Assembly (NCBI RefSeq): GCF_016902295.1
Contig: NZ_JACJLQ010000006.1
Coordinates: 1-64,000 of the forward strand
Direction: 5' to 3'
DNA length: 64,000 nucleotides
DNA from: Bacteroides caecigallinarum
GTDB lineage: Bacteria; Bacteroidota; Bacteroidia; Bacteroidales; Bacteroidaceae
Part shown: one piece after another, positions 35,702 to 44,621 of the stretch
Position numbering within the stretch: position 1 is the first letter of the stretch
Layout: every line of letters begins with the position of its first letter
Position numbers and translations under genes: made by a program
Notes under the pieces: generated by a model
Told to the model about the DNA's origin: nothing
Databases searched by the model: none
Seen by the model: only the letters and a program-made list of their open reading frames with translations

Positions 35702-36868
35702 TCAATAATTAAATCCGAAGCTCCACAACGGAACAATATTACCATAACCAAATTCTATATCGTCCTTAACAATATATGCATTTTCAATACCTTCTATCTG
35801 TTTCAGGCCTTTCTTGCGACCTCCAACCTCAAATGTAAAGTCTCCGACCATGAAATCTGCAACGGATGAAGTGACAATATCGTGGTTTACACGTAACTGG
35901 TTGAAGAAATAAGTCTCACGAATATTGCCTATGTCTGAATCTTCTCTGCCAAGCGCATAAATAAGGTTTGTATTATCGAGATATATCTTATCAACCTTTC
36001 CAAGCCCACGTATTCCACCTGTATCATCCCTCAGTTGAGCTATCATACCAGCCTCTTCTATGTACAGACAATAATCAGCAATGCTGTTACGGCTTACATT
36101 CAATACCGACGCAAGACTGCTAATATTTGGTTTGAACGGTACACTTTTCGAAATCACAGCCAATAGTTGTTTTAACTTACGTGCTGTAGATACATTCATT
36201 CCGGCATATTGCGGTATGTCGGACTCTATAGTGACATTAACGATCTGTAGCAGCTGATTCTCATAATTATTTTTAGGGAAAGGATAATATCCTTGCCTCA
36301 GATAACCGGAAAAATATTGCAAAGGACGGAAATCAGACGGAAATTCTAACTTTAAATTCAAAATTTCGTCAAGTGTGTATGAACGAAAATCATAACCATG
36401 GAACATGTTGAGATATTCACGGAAAGACAGTCCCTGCATGTGATACATTGATGTACGACGACTCAGGTCAGACACTCCTTTATGTATATCCAGAACTGAC
36501 GAACCAGTAAAGACTATCTGTAGCCCGGGATGATAGTCATACATCAGTTTAAGTTCTTTCGACCAGTCTTTATAACGGTGAATCTCATCGATAAACAGAT
36601 ATTTCCCACCCTGTTTCACAAAACTGTCTGCCAGGTCCAGAAGACGATGGTCGGCAAAATAAAAATCCTCGGCTGTTACATAAAGGGAAATCTCTCTGGG
36701 AAGATTTTCTTTAATGTATTGAAGGATGAGCATAGTTTTACCAACTCCTCTTGGCCCCGTCAAACCTATCATACGGTTATTCCAGTCTATTTTATTATAC
36801 ATGTAACGGTGATAGTCCGTACTTACTTCCTGAATAAGTTTACTGAATCTTTCCTGTAATCTGTGCAT
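35702..36868 (-). CDS. AAA ATPase with DUF4143 domain
   Basis: 388 residues. Walker A loop LTGPRGVGKTM near 36-46, Walker B GGKYLFIDEIHRYKDW, then STGSSVLDIHKG-like sensor (FTGSSVLDIHKGVSDLSRR). The C-terminal DUF4143 part ends in FEVGGRKKGLKQIEGIENAYIVKDD. Same family as the gene at 12291 but clearly diverged, and shorter. Function unknown; often carried as lone genes. Two palindromic sites lie directly upstream (36899-36947), which suggests self-regulation. Confidence 0.88.
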   Translation of the reverse strand: MHRLQERFSKLIQEVSTDYHRYMYNKIDWNNRMIGLTGPRGVGKTMLILQYIKENLPREISLYVTAEDFYFADHRLLDLADSFVKQGGKYLFIDEIHRYKDWSKELKLMYDYHPGLQIVFTGSSVLDIHKGVSDLSRRTSMYHMQGLSFREYLNMFHGYDFRSYTLDEILNLKLEFPSDFRPLQYFSGYLRQGYYPFPKNNYENQLLQIVNVTIESDIPQYAGMNVSTARKLKQLLAVISKSVPFKPNISSLASVLNVSRNSIADYCLYIEEAGMIAQLRDDTGGIRGLGKVDKIYLDNTNLIYALGREDSDIGNIRETYFFNQLRVNHDIVTSSVADFMVGDFTFEVGGRKKGLKQIEGIENAYIVKDDIEFGYGNIVPLWSFGFNY

Positions 36869-36898
36869 AATACTCTTTTTTGCAAAGAAAACATATTT

Positions 36899-36947
36899 TG
36901 CTCAATTAGTGAGCATTTTTCGAAATATTTTGCTCAATGAATGAGCA
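36899..36947. promoter_or_regulatory. Two 17-bp palindromic operator-like sites
   Basis: TGCTCAATTAGTGAGCA at 36899-36915 and TGCTCAATGAATGAGCA at 36931-36947, with centres 32 bases apart, about three helix turns. Arms TGCTCA/TGAGCA are perfect in both. They stand 30-80 bases upstream of the DUF4143 gene start at 36868, where a repressor or activator would bind. Confidence 0.7.
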
Positions 36948-36960
36948 AAATAATAATAAC

Positions 36961-38526
36961 TTATCCTACCATCCATTCCTCTATAGTCCCCGTCTCTGAC
37001 GAGAACACAGCACCTATCTTATATACTCTACGTCTGTCAGACTCATATTCACGGGCATACCCCCTCTCCTCTATCTGACGCATAGCCTCATCGGCAGTTC
37101 CGTCAAGCTTGAATTCAAATATATAGACATAATCCGGAGTTTCCACGATACAATCTACACGACCGTGGCTCTGCACCTTCTCCGTATAGACTGTATAGAC
37201 ACTGATAAGGCGCATGATAAGATAGAATGTATAGTGGAAATATCTTTCCTTTTCGCGCTCGTTCTCTTTGCGTCGCATCGTATAGGGAATACTTGCAAGG
37301 AAAGCAGTCATACCGGTACGGAAATCGTCTATCTCACCTTTTTTCAATTGTGAGACAGCTTTCCTTATCCATGATGCAGTCTCCATTTTATCGCCAAAAT
37401 AAGATGAAGCCACCATCGTAAGAAATCCGCGTTTTACCTCATTGTTTGGAAAATCAAGCAGGAATGTCATTTCTTCCAAATCGAATTTCTTTATAGTGAG
37501 ATAGCCACTCTGATATATCATAGGCAATGGCTGCTCAATGTTGGCTTTGTAGTCTATAAATTCTTCAGGAGAATAATACTTCCCTGTTATCTCGTTCATA
37601 TTCTCGTCTGAATGCGACAACAGGCGGATAAGATATGTCGGTGTACCGCTCTTGAACCAGTAATCATATATTCTTCCGGCATCAAAAGCATTGAGCAAAC
37701 TGAAAGGATTATATACATCGGTCATTCTATCGCTGAAATGATAACCGTCATACTGCGACTTAAGCATATTCATCATTTCATCATACGAACAACTGTATTC
37801 GTCAGCCATCTGTTCTATAGGCTCTCTGAAATAACTTTCAAGTTCATACTGAGATATACCGCAAAGAGTCTCATATTTGGCATGCATGCTTATATCCTTG
37901 GGCTGATTGAATCCGCTGAAAACACTCACCTGCGAGAACTTCGTTACACCTGTCAGAAATACAAACTGAAGGTACTCATCGGCACCCTTGAAAGTGGAAT
38001 AAAAACCTTTCAGGATGTTGCGATGTTCTTCCTCAAGGTTCTTGTCGTAGTCCAGGACATCGAGGATTGGCTTGTCATACTCGTCAATAAGTACCACTGC
38101 ACGGAGACCGCTCCGTTCGTAGGCAGTCTTAAGCACCTTCAAAAAGCGGTTTCCAAGGTCCGCTTCTATATCACCCGAGTCTAATGAATACTCTTTCTCC
38201 CAATCGGATATATAGCTGTTTATACGGTTCTCCAAAATCCCCCTCTTCATAAAATTAGAACCGTTGAAATCAATATGAAACACCGGATACACCTTCCAGT
38301 CCTTTTCCAGCGCATCTATCTTCAATCCCTTGAACAATTCCTTTCTGCCAAGGAAATAATTCTTCAATGTTGACACAAGAAGACTCTTGCCGAAACGGCG
38401 CGGACGGCTGAGGAAGTATATTGAACCTTCCTTCACCAAGCTGTAAACCATATCAGTCTTATCTACATAAACAAAATCGTCCTCTATTATACGGTCAAAG
38501 CTCTGTATTCCTATAGGATATTTCAT
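36961..38526 (-). CDS. AAA-ATPase-like / PD-(D/E)XK nuclease family protein
   Basis: 521 residues, complete. The N-terminal AAA-ATPase_like domain carries FLSRPRRFGKSLL near residue 40 and AVVLIDEYDKPILD. The middle contains LTGVTKFSQVSVFSGFNQP and DGYHFSDR. The C-terminal part has the PD-(D/E)XK signature RVDCIVETPDYVYIFEFKLDG with the D...E-x-K triad and a QIEERGYA-type helix. It is a close paralogue of the gene at the left window edge, and also matches it in the bases around the start. Function unknown. It stands alone between the operator-like sites and a transposase remnant. Confidence 0.9.
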   Translation of the reverse strand: MKYPIGIQSFDRIIEDDFVYVDKTDMVYSLVKEGSIYFLSRPRRFGKSLLVSTLKNYFLGRKELFKGLKIDALEKDWKVYPVFHIDFNGSNFMKRGILENRINSYISDWEKEYSLDSGDIEADLGNRFLKVLKTAYERSGLRAVVLIDEYDKPILDVLDYDKNLEEEHRNILKGFYSTFKGADEYLQFVFLTGVTKFSQVSVFSGFNQPKDISMHAKYETLCGISQYELESYFREPIEQMADEYSCSYDEMMNMLKSQYDGYHFSDRMTDVYNPFSLLNAFDAGRIYDYWFKSGTPTYLIRLLSHSDENMNEITGKYYSPEEFIDYKANIEQPLPMIYQSGYLTIKKFDLEEMTFLLDFPNNEVKRGFLTMVASSYFGDKMETASWIRKAVSQLKKGEIDDFRTGMTAFLASIPYTMRRKENEREKERYFHYTFYLIMRLISVYTVYTEKVQSHGRVDCIVETPDYVYIFEFKLDGTADEAMRQIEERGYAREYESDRRRVYKIGAVFSSETGTIEEWMVG

Positions 38527-38596
38527 GATGGAGAATTAATAATTAGTGAATGCTATTGTTGTCACTCACAAAGATAGTATTTTCCCTAGTATAATA

Positions 38597-38871
38597 GATG
38601 ATTCGGGCAAGATTTTTAAACATAAATACGGTGTATTGACCCCTGATTTGGAATGACTGCAGAAACATGGAGTAACCGAACTGACAATGGAGATTACCGT
38701 ATATATTTGATTCCTATTTTGCGTGTGTTTAAAGAAATGTTCGAACAGTAACTCGTCAATCCATATTTCATATAACAGCTTCCCGGTCGAAAAACAGACA
38801 TCAAGGATACAGAGTGGATTACTATCTGCTTACACAAAGAAATGTCAGATAAAAAAGTCCTAGCTCTATAG
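38597..38871 (+). pseudogene. Degenerate IS110-family transposase fragment
   Basis: The plus strand encodes recognisable IS110-type pieces, split by stops and a frameshift. The first piece is KYGVLTPDLE, then a stop, then LQKHGVTELTME. The next frame has PILRVFKEMFEQ, a stop, LVNPYFI, a stop, QLPGRKTDIKDTEWITICLH and a stop at 38869-38871. LVNPYFIxQLPGRKTDIKD is the hallmark of the DEDD-type domain of Bacteroidetes IS110 transposases. The C-terminal half is gone. A minus-strand frame through the same stretch is not a gene. Confidence 0.8.
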
Positions 38872-38910
38872 TACATTTTATATACTAAGTAAAATTCATA
38901 ATTTTAAAAC

Positions 38911-38962
38911 AAAACAGAATAGAGGATGTCTCACAAAAGTGTGACATCCTCTATTCTGTTTT
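38911..38962 (-). terminator. Strong terminator of the exopolysaccharide operon
   Basis: A 24-base-pair stem with one mismatch (arms 38911-38934 and 38939-38962, outer part AAAACAGAATAGAGGATGTC) and a four-base AAAA loop, 20 bases past the stop of the 1464-residue surface protein. Confidence 0.85.
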
Positions 38963-38982
38963 ATTTCTGTTTTTGATATCAG

Positions 38983-41900
38983 TTATTCCTTTATCAGGTA
39001 GAATCTGTTTGATACAGAGGAAATATTGCTGAATACGATACTTTCTCTCAGTGAATGTTTCTTGCCAGTTTTACTGTCAAGCAACATCCAGCCTTCCCAG
39101 AAATTACTACCGTTGTCAAAATCCAGTTTTACGCTTCCTGATTGCTTCATATAAAGACCCAAAGGAATACTCTTACCGGACTTGATGCGTTGGATGGCAA
39201 GTGCTTTCCTTTCTGCCACCGTATATACGGCAACCTCAGGCTTGACCTCATTGTCTATCAGTATGCTGATGTCCTCTTTAGAGCTATATGAATCAGAGGC
39301 GCTTTGTGACTGTAAGACAACACACGATGAAGTTTTACCGTTAACTGTAGCATTTATTCTTAACATTCCATTCGGTACAGAAGAACGGCTGCTTACAGAA
39401 CGTGAACGGAATGCGGCTGGTGTAGATCCATTCTTCTGATGGAACATACCTTTAGTTAAATTGACAGTCAGTCTTTCTCCTTGTGTTTTTGCCTGTACAA
39501 ATATAGCTTCCATCGGTGCAACTGTAGTAGGTGTTTCTGCAAGTGTAGAAACAAGATTTCCACCATTTAGTGTAACGGATACGTAATTTGAACCGTCATA
39601 TATTTCTACGGCACTCACATTTGTTGAGTTTTGTAACAGAAATTCTCTTATATCAAGATGAGTCATGAACGGATTTCCTAACAGGAAGCGGGTGCCGGAT
39701 GTTTCAATTGACAAATCTATACTTCCATATTTATCCATTATAAACTTTCCAACAGAACTTCGACCAATTGTTCTACTTTCACCGGTAGCCACTCCGTTAG
39801 CATAGAAGAAATTATAAGTCTTATGTTCTTTCGGGAAGCGGAAAGTATATTCCCCTGATTCTCCGTCTTTTCCCGGACGGATAGAGAATCCCTGTGCAGG
39901 TTGATAATCAGTACTTACAGCATTAAATGTTCCTGACCAGTCCGTCTGATCTATATTAATATCAGATATAGAACCATTCTCACTCACACCTACCATTTCT
40001 ACTGTTTTACTCCAGAAACGCTGATATATAATTGGTGAAAAACGCTGTTCAGGATATGTGGTCTCATTTAAAGATACAAAGAAGCATTCAGGATTGGTAT
40101 TAGATACAAACATATCTCCTGTGTACATTCCATTTAATGGTGCTGAAAACAGACTGTATTTTCCACCTTCCAGATTAGCATCAATGAAAACCTTTTCAGG
40201 ATAATTATCTGAAAAGGCCGGAGTATTTTCAAGCTCCGCTCCTGGTGCAAAATAGATAAAATGGCACATATTATCTTCTCTGTCCACCAATCTAGGATAA
40301 ATAGAAGCACCAGAAGGAAGGATAACGTCAGTACATTCCCATGGCGAGCCATTGTCCCAGTTTTCCCATCTGTTCCAGTCCGTGGACTCGCCCTGCGGTT
40401 TCCATTTGGTCTGCTTCGGGTGGACGTACACTTCGGCGTTGTCCCACAGGTGTTCTCCTTCCTGAAGTATGTCCACATAATATCTTCCTTTTTTCCACGA
40501 TGCATCATCGTCTACCCGTAAGATCTTCCCGTCCTCGCTGAAGGTGCAGTTCGTGGTTCCGGTCGTTCCGTTCTCTCGGTTGGTCCATGCCAGTGAAAGT
40601 ACGGTGCCGTCTGTCAGGGTGGTACTTTCTACTGGAATCAAGGCTGCGTTGCCTTCGCACAGATGGGTGATGCCGCTTGCCAGAGTCAGGACACCAGATG
40701 TTACATCGTCCGAGCAGTCCGGAATACCGTCGCCGTCTGAATCAACACGAGTATATACACCACGAAGATATATAGTTTTTATTACACTTAATGTACTCGC
40801 CATTTTAAGTTCTATTCTATTATATGGAGAAGTTAGTTTTTCACCCGGTATCTCAAGATATACTTTTCCGTTTCTGCTGATTACATTTACATCTGCTGTA
40901 GTAAAGTCTGTTATACTTCCTACCTCAGTGTCCCCATTAAATACTGTTAAAGAAAAACCTCCAAGAACTTCTGTACTGATTAAATCTCCATTTCCTCCTA
41001 AAACGAATCCTATCGGCTGTTTTGCCGGTTGTTCGTCAAATGTAAGGCTTATGGTTGCTCCAGATAACAGTCCTACTGTTGTATAATAACTTGCATAAGT
41101 GTCGAGACTTGCATCAAGTAAATTTTCGAGGTTATCAAGATTTCCCAATATAGCCCCAATTCCTTCACCAACCTTAGTGTTCTCGTAATCTATGTTCAGA
41201 TTATGTCCAACATTCGTCATTACTTCCATACAAGCTTCGTTTGCTCCTTCTTCCTTACAATCAGTACTTTCATAGAATACGTTGTAAATTCTTTGAGCTT
41301 CAAGAACACCCGCAACTCCATCTCTCCATAGTTCGATGTGATCAAACTGTTGGTTTACATTTATACTCAAACGAACTCTACTGTTATCATAGTTTAACAC
41401 ACCAACATTAAGAAGACTACCGTCCGTACCTGTGTTTATCTCAGTATTACCATCATAGACCTTTACCTTATAGGTTTCTATTGCTGTTAAATCCAATAAT
41501 CCGGTTAAAGCTTGCACTTCAAACCCAACACGCACACTCTTTCCCTCTGAATTAACCTTTTTATTTGTTGTAATTGCGGCTATCGGTCTAAAGCCCAAAA
41601 TTTCCACCATACGAATAGATGTAGCATAGTTATTATAATTTCCATCAATGATATTTTCTACATTATTTGTATTAGAAATTACTGATATACCACCTTGTGG
41701 TCCATAAGCTTCATCTATCTTTGCTTCAAACTCCCCATCTTTTGTTATATAAATATTACAGTTTTCATCCGGTAACTGTTCTTCTTTTGAAATAGTTATG
41801 GTTTGAACTACTTGTTTTTGATTAACATCAGTATAAATAGCCTGAATAACATATTCTCCAGGTACCGTCATTCCATATAATATATGTTTATCTTCTGTTA

Positions 41901-43377
41901 TACCAGGAGATGCATTGCTGGGATATGATTCTAAAATATATTGAACATTTCCATCTGTTGGTGTTTTCAGTTTATAAGTAGTGGAATTTGTTTTATCACT
42001 ATTGCTAATAGCGAAATAGTTAGTTGGGTCAAGCTTTACCGGTTCACGAACATAGGCATAGAATAACTTAAAAGTTTTATTGGTTAACCCGTCAACTATA
42101 TTTCCCAGTACTCCTAATATATTACCAGACAGTCTAAGCTGTAATTGTTTAGTATTTTCATTTTCAACCAACATGCCAACATAAGCAGGAGTTTCGTCAA
42201 TTAAATCCAGCCCAAGGTTTAAAACTGAAATAGGCGGCGTTACTTTTTGTAAAGATGTTTCATTCTTGGTACCGTTAGTGTATGTATATAATTCCGGTCC
42301 AGAATTGCCTAATATATTTACATTAATCAAAGTATTCGAAAAAGAATATTTAAAACCAATCTCGGTGCCTTTTGGCAATGCCCGATTGAAATTTACCGTT
42401 GCACGTATATCCGTAGATAATAAGTCTGTAATTCCAAAACGATGAGAAGCATTATAACTGGAATCTTGTATTATATTATCATAATTTTCCAACTCTTGCG
42501 TGTAATAATCGTCACCTAATATATGCTCTTCCTGTAACCCACTATTAATTACCGGTGTATTTTCTCCCCAATAATATGTATAATATTCTTCACTTGTAGC
42601 CCTAATCTCCGGATTTTCACCAACAAAAGCATACTTCAAACAAAATTCAAATCCTTCAAGTATAGAAATATCCAAGCCTCCAAAATCAAGAGCTACTTCA
42701 TCAAAATCAGCATTAGCTATAATTGAAATACTACGTTCAGCCCAACTCGTTTCTGATAAAGATCCCAATGAAAGTAGGTTTACATATAAGCTCTCATTCT
42801 TAGTATTGGATACAGGAACTCTTTGAACTTCATTTCCACTTTTGCGAAGGACAATATTCATATTCTTCAGTAATCCTACCTTCAATACAGAGATATTCTC
42901 TTTTTCTATATATGTAAAACCAACTTGTTGTCCTTTTGAATATACACGATACATATCTCTAATAGACACAAGTTCCTTTAAATTCAGTTCCCCATTTACT
43001 ACTGATGATGAGAAAGCCGTATAATTATATAAATCAGTATCAACAATACTTCCGAAATTGTCAGAACCTGTATCTATTATTTTCAATAAATCACCAGCAG
43101 AGGAATTTACCACCTTTCCCGGCCCAACTATAGGAACTCTACAATTCTGTGACATCCATGTTCCATCATCTTGTTGAATCAGCCCTCCGGTATTAACAGC
43201 CTTTGTTTCACTTCTTGTTGTCTCAGTTGAAGTTCCTGCTATAGCAAACTCATCATCCACACATGATGAAAATACTCCCGACAGAAGAACTGTTGACGAA
43301 ACCGCCAATACAAGCTTTTTTATTTGTGCATAGCCAGTCACTCTGTGACCGGCCAATGCATTGATTTTAGTCTTCAT
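38983..43377 (-). CDS. Very large surface lipoprotein of unknown function
   Basis: 1464 residues. A long N-terminal region leads to a hydrophobic stretch (LVLAVSSTVLLSGVFSSC), with a possible lipobox at Cys39. The body is beta-rich and repetitive in style; residues about 560-880 hold two similar modules with DNIVNV-type and LRLSGN-type strands. A short acidic DSDGDGIPD segment (thrombospondin-3-like calcium site) follows near 865, and after it comes a module with a high density of Trp (WKPQGESTDWNRWENWDNG). The C-terminal 250 residues resemble the closing domain of large Bacteroidetes surface proteins (FLLGNPFMTHLDIREFLLQ). The last gene of the operon, 13 bases after OmpA; an adhesin-like role is plausible. 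Confidence 0.65.
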   Translation of the reverse strand: MKTKINALAGHRVTGYAQIKKLVLAVSSTVLLSGVFSSCVDDEFAIAGTSTETTRSETKAVNTGGLIQQDDGTWMSQNCRVPIVGPGKVVNSSAGDLLKIIDTGSDNFGSIVDTDLYNYTAFSSSVVNGELNLKELVSIRDMYRVYSKGQQVGFTYIEKENISVLKVGLLKNMNIVLRKSGNEVQRVPVSNTKNESLYVNLLSLGSLSETSWAERSISIIANADFDEVALDFGGLDISILEGFEFCLKYAFVGENPEIRATSEEYYTYYWGENTPVINSGLQEEHILGDDYYTQELENYDNIIQDSSYNASHRFGITDLLSTDIRATVNFNRALPKGTEIGFKYSFSNTLINVNILGNSGPELYTYTNGTKNETSLQKVTPPISVLNLGLDLIDETPAYVGMLVENENTKQLQLRLSGNILGVLGNIVDGLTNKTFKLFYAYVREPVKLDPTNYFAISNSDKTNSTTYKLKTPTDGNVQYILESYPSNASPGITEDKHILYGMTVPGEYVIQAIYTDVNQKQVVQTITISKEEQLPDENCNIYITKDGEFEAKIDEAYGPQGGISVISNTNNVENIIDGNYNNYATSIRMVEILGFRPIAAITTNKKVNSEGKSVRVGFEVQALTGLLDLTAIETYKVKVYDGNTEINTGTDGSLLNVGVLNYDNSRVRLSINVNQQFDHIELWRDGVAGVLEAQRIYNVFYESTDCKEEGANEACMEVMTNVGHNLNIDYENTKVGEGIGAILGNLDNLENLLDASLDTYASYYTTVGLLSGATISLTFDEQPAKQPIGFVLGGNGDLISTEVLGGFSLTVFNGDTEVGSITDFTTADVNVISRNGKVYLEIPGEKLTSPYNRIELKMASTLSVIKTIYLRGVYTRVDSDGDGIPDCSDDVTSGVLTLASGITHLCEGNAALIPVESTTLTDGTVLSLAWTNRENGTTGTTNCTFSEDGKILRVDDDASWKKGRYYVDILQEGEHLWDNAEVYVHPKQTKWKPQGESTDWNRWENWDNGSPWECTDVILPSGASIYPRLVDREDNMCHFIYFAPGAELENTPAFSDNYPEKVFIDANLEGGKYSLFSAPLNGMYTGDMFVSNTNPECFFVSLNETTYPEQRFSPIIYQRFWSKTVEMVGVSENGSISDINIDQTDWSGTFNAVSTDYQPAQGFSIRPGKDGESGEYTFRFPKEHKTYNFFYANGVATGESRTIGRSSVGKFIMDKYGSIDLSIETSGTRFLLGNPFMTHLDIREFLLQNSTNVSAVEIYDGSNYVSVTLNGGNLVSTLAETPTTVAPMEAIFVQAKTQGERLTVNLTKGMFHQKNGSTPAAFRSRSVSSRSSVPNGMLRINATVNGKTSSCVVLQSQSASDSYSSKEDISILIDNEVKPEVAVYTVAERKALAIQRIKSGKSIPLGLYMKQSGSVKLDFDNGSNFWEGWMLLDSKTGKKHSLRESIVFSNISSVSNRFYLIKE

Positions 43378-43389
43378 TGTTATTATCTT

Positions 43390-44607
43390 TTATTCTTTTT
43401 CTTCCAATATCTTTGTTATAACAGCACGGCTCATACGAGGGTCATTATAGAACATATCATCAACACCACCCTTATGATCAATTCTCAACTGTTTCTTAGG
43501 CACACCAAACTCATTTACCAGACATTCGTAAACTACTCTCGCACGGTTCTTACTCAATACGATATTTCTTTCTACACTACCAGTGCCTTTATCCGCATAA
43601 CCAGTAATAATATATATTACATTTGGATCTGCTTTCTTTATATTCTCAGCAAACAGACTTAATTGTACGCGTGCTTCGTTTGTCAAATCCCAAGTATCTA
43701 TCTTGAACACCACGAAGCTTGCTGCTGCCATTGTTCTTATGACAGTGATAGAGTCTGTCTTGCGTTTGGCAAGCTGAGCCTGCATATCATTAAGTTTGTC
43801 TTGCATTGCCTTGAGCTCTGATGTACGGTCATGAGTGCGTATAATTGTCTTGCTTCTATCCCATCCACGTGGTTTGAATTTATATGTCAGTCCTATCGTA
43901 GCACTCCATAAACCTTCCCCCCATCGTCCGCCAAGCTCACCGTCGAAACGGTCACTGACGTATGCTCCTCGGATATCCAGATTTAAATCGAGTGCATCGT
44001 TCAGACGGAATGAATTCAGAATACCAACATTTGCACTTACTTCCATACTTTGTGGCGATTTCCATACTCTGGTCCATCCGAGACCGAAATATGGAGAGCA
44101 GTTATATACACGCTTTTCATTATACCCGTACAATATGTTTGACATATTGAACAAGGCATCCAGGTGCAGGTTATAGAACTTGAACTTCTGCTTCATCAGC
44201 CAATAGCCGTCTCCACCTTTACCCGGTACATCCTCTCCGGTACTATGAGTCGGAAACTCACCATGACCTTCTTTTTGTGTGGCACCTTTTACGGAAAGTC
44301 CGCTATACATCAGTCGCACCCCGATTCCTGGTGTAAACCATTTTCCTACAGCGATATCAAGTGCAGGCGCAATACGGTTAAAGAACTTTACCTGTTTGTC
44401 ATGATTTCCGAAAAGTACCTGACCGCCGAAACCACCACTGACAAACCAGTTATCAAAGAAATGGTTGGTTTCTACTTTATATTTGTCATTGTTATACTGA
44501 ATTTCTTCTGTAACATCCGACACGACAACAGTCGAGTCTACTTTCTGTGCGTTTACTGCCGAAGTTATGGCAGCACAAGCTATTATTAAGCCGAATCGTT
44601 TTATCAT
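43390..44607 (-). CDS. OmpA-family outer-membrane protein
   Basis: 405 residues: signal peptide (ACAAITSAVNAQ), a beta-barrel-like N-terminal half (FDNWFVSGGFGGQVLFGNHD, then alternating aromatic strands to about 250), a coiled-coil stretch (ELKAMQDKLNDMQAQLAKR), and a C-terminal OmpA domain (about 300-400). The latter contains FKIDTWDLTNEARVQLS, IYIITGYADKGTGSVERN and LSKNRARVVYECLV. It is expected to bind peptidoglycan from the outer membrane. It lies between the PI-PLC-like lipoprotein and the large surface protein, all co-directional, and could hold the latter or the polysaccharide to the envelope. Confidence 0.88.
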   Translation of the reverse strand: MIKRFGLIIACAAITSAVNAQKVDSTVVVSDVTEEIQYNNDKYKVETNHFFDNWFVSGGFGGQVLFGNHDKQVKFFNRIAPALDIAVGKWFTPGIGVRLMYSGLSVKGATQKEGHGEFPTHSTGEDVPGKGGDGYWLMKQKFKFYNLHLDALFNMSNILYGYNEKRVYNCSPYFGLGWTRVWKSPQSMEVSANVGILNSFRLNDALDLNLDIRGAYVSDRFDGELGGRWGEGLWSATIGLTYKFKPRGWDRSKTIIRTHDRTSELKAMQDKLNDMQAQLAKRKTDSITVIRTMAAASFVVFKIDTWDLTNEARVQLSLFAENIKKADPNVIYIITGYADKGTGSVERNIVLSKNRARVVYECLVNEFGVPKKQLRIDHKGGVDDMFYNDPRMSRAVITKILEEKE

Positions 44608-44621
44608 ATTATTTTTTTATT

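Noticed and set aside
37612-38184. Plus-strand reading frame inside the second ATPase/nuclease gene
   Set aside because: Same antisense shadow as at the left edge; no motifs of its own.
38694-38876. Minus-strand 60-residue frame
   Set aside because: It lies antisense to the IS110 remnant, and the peptide shows no known features.
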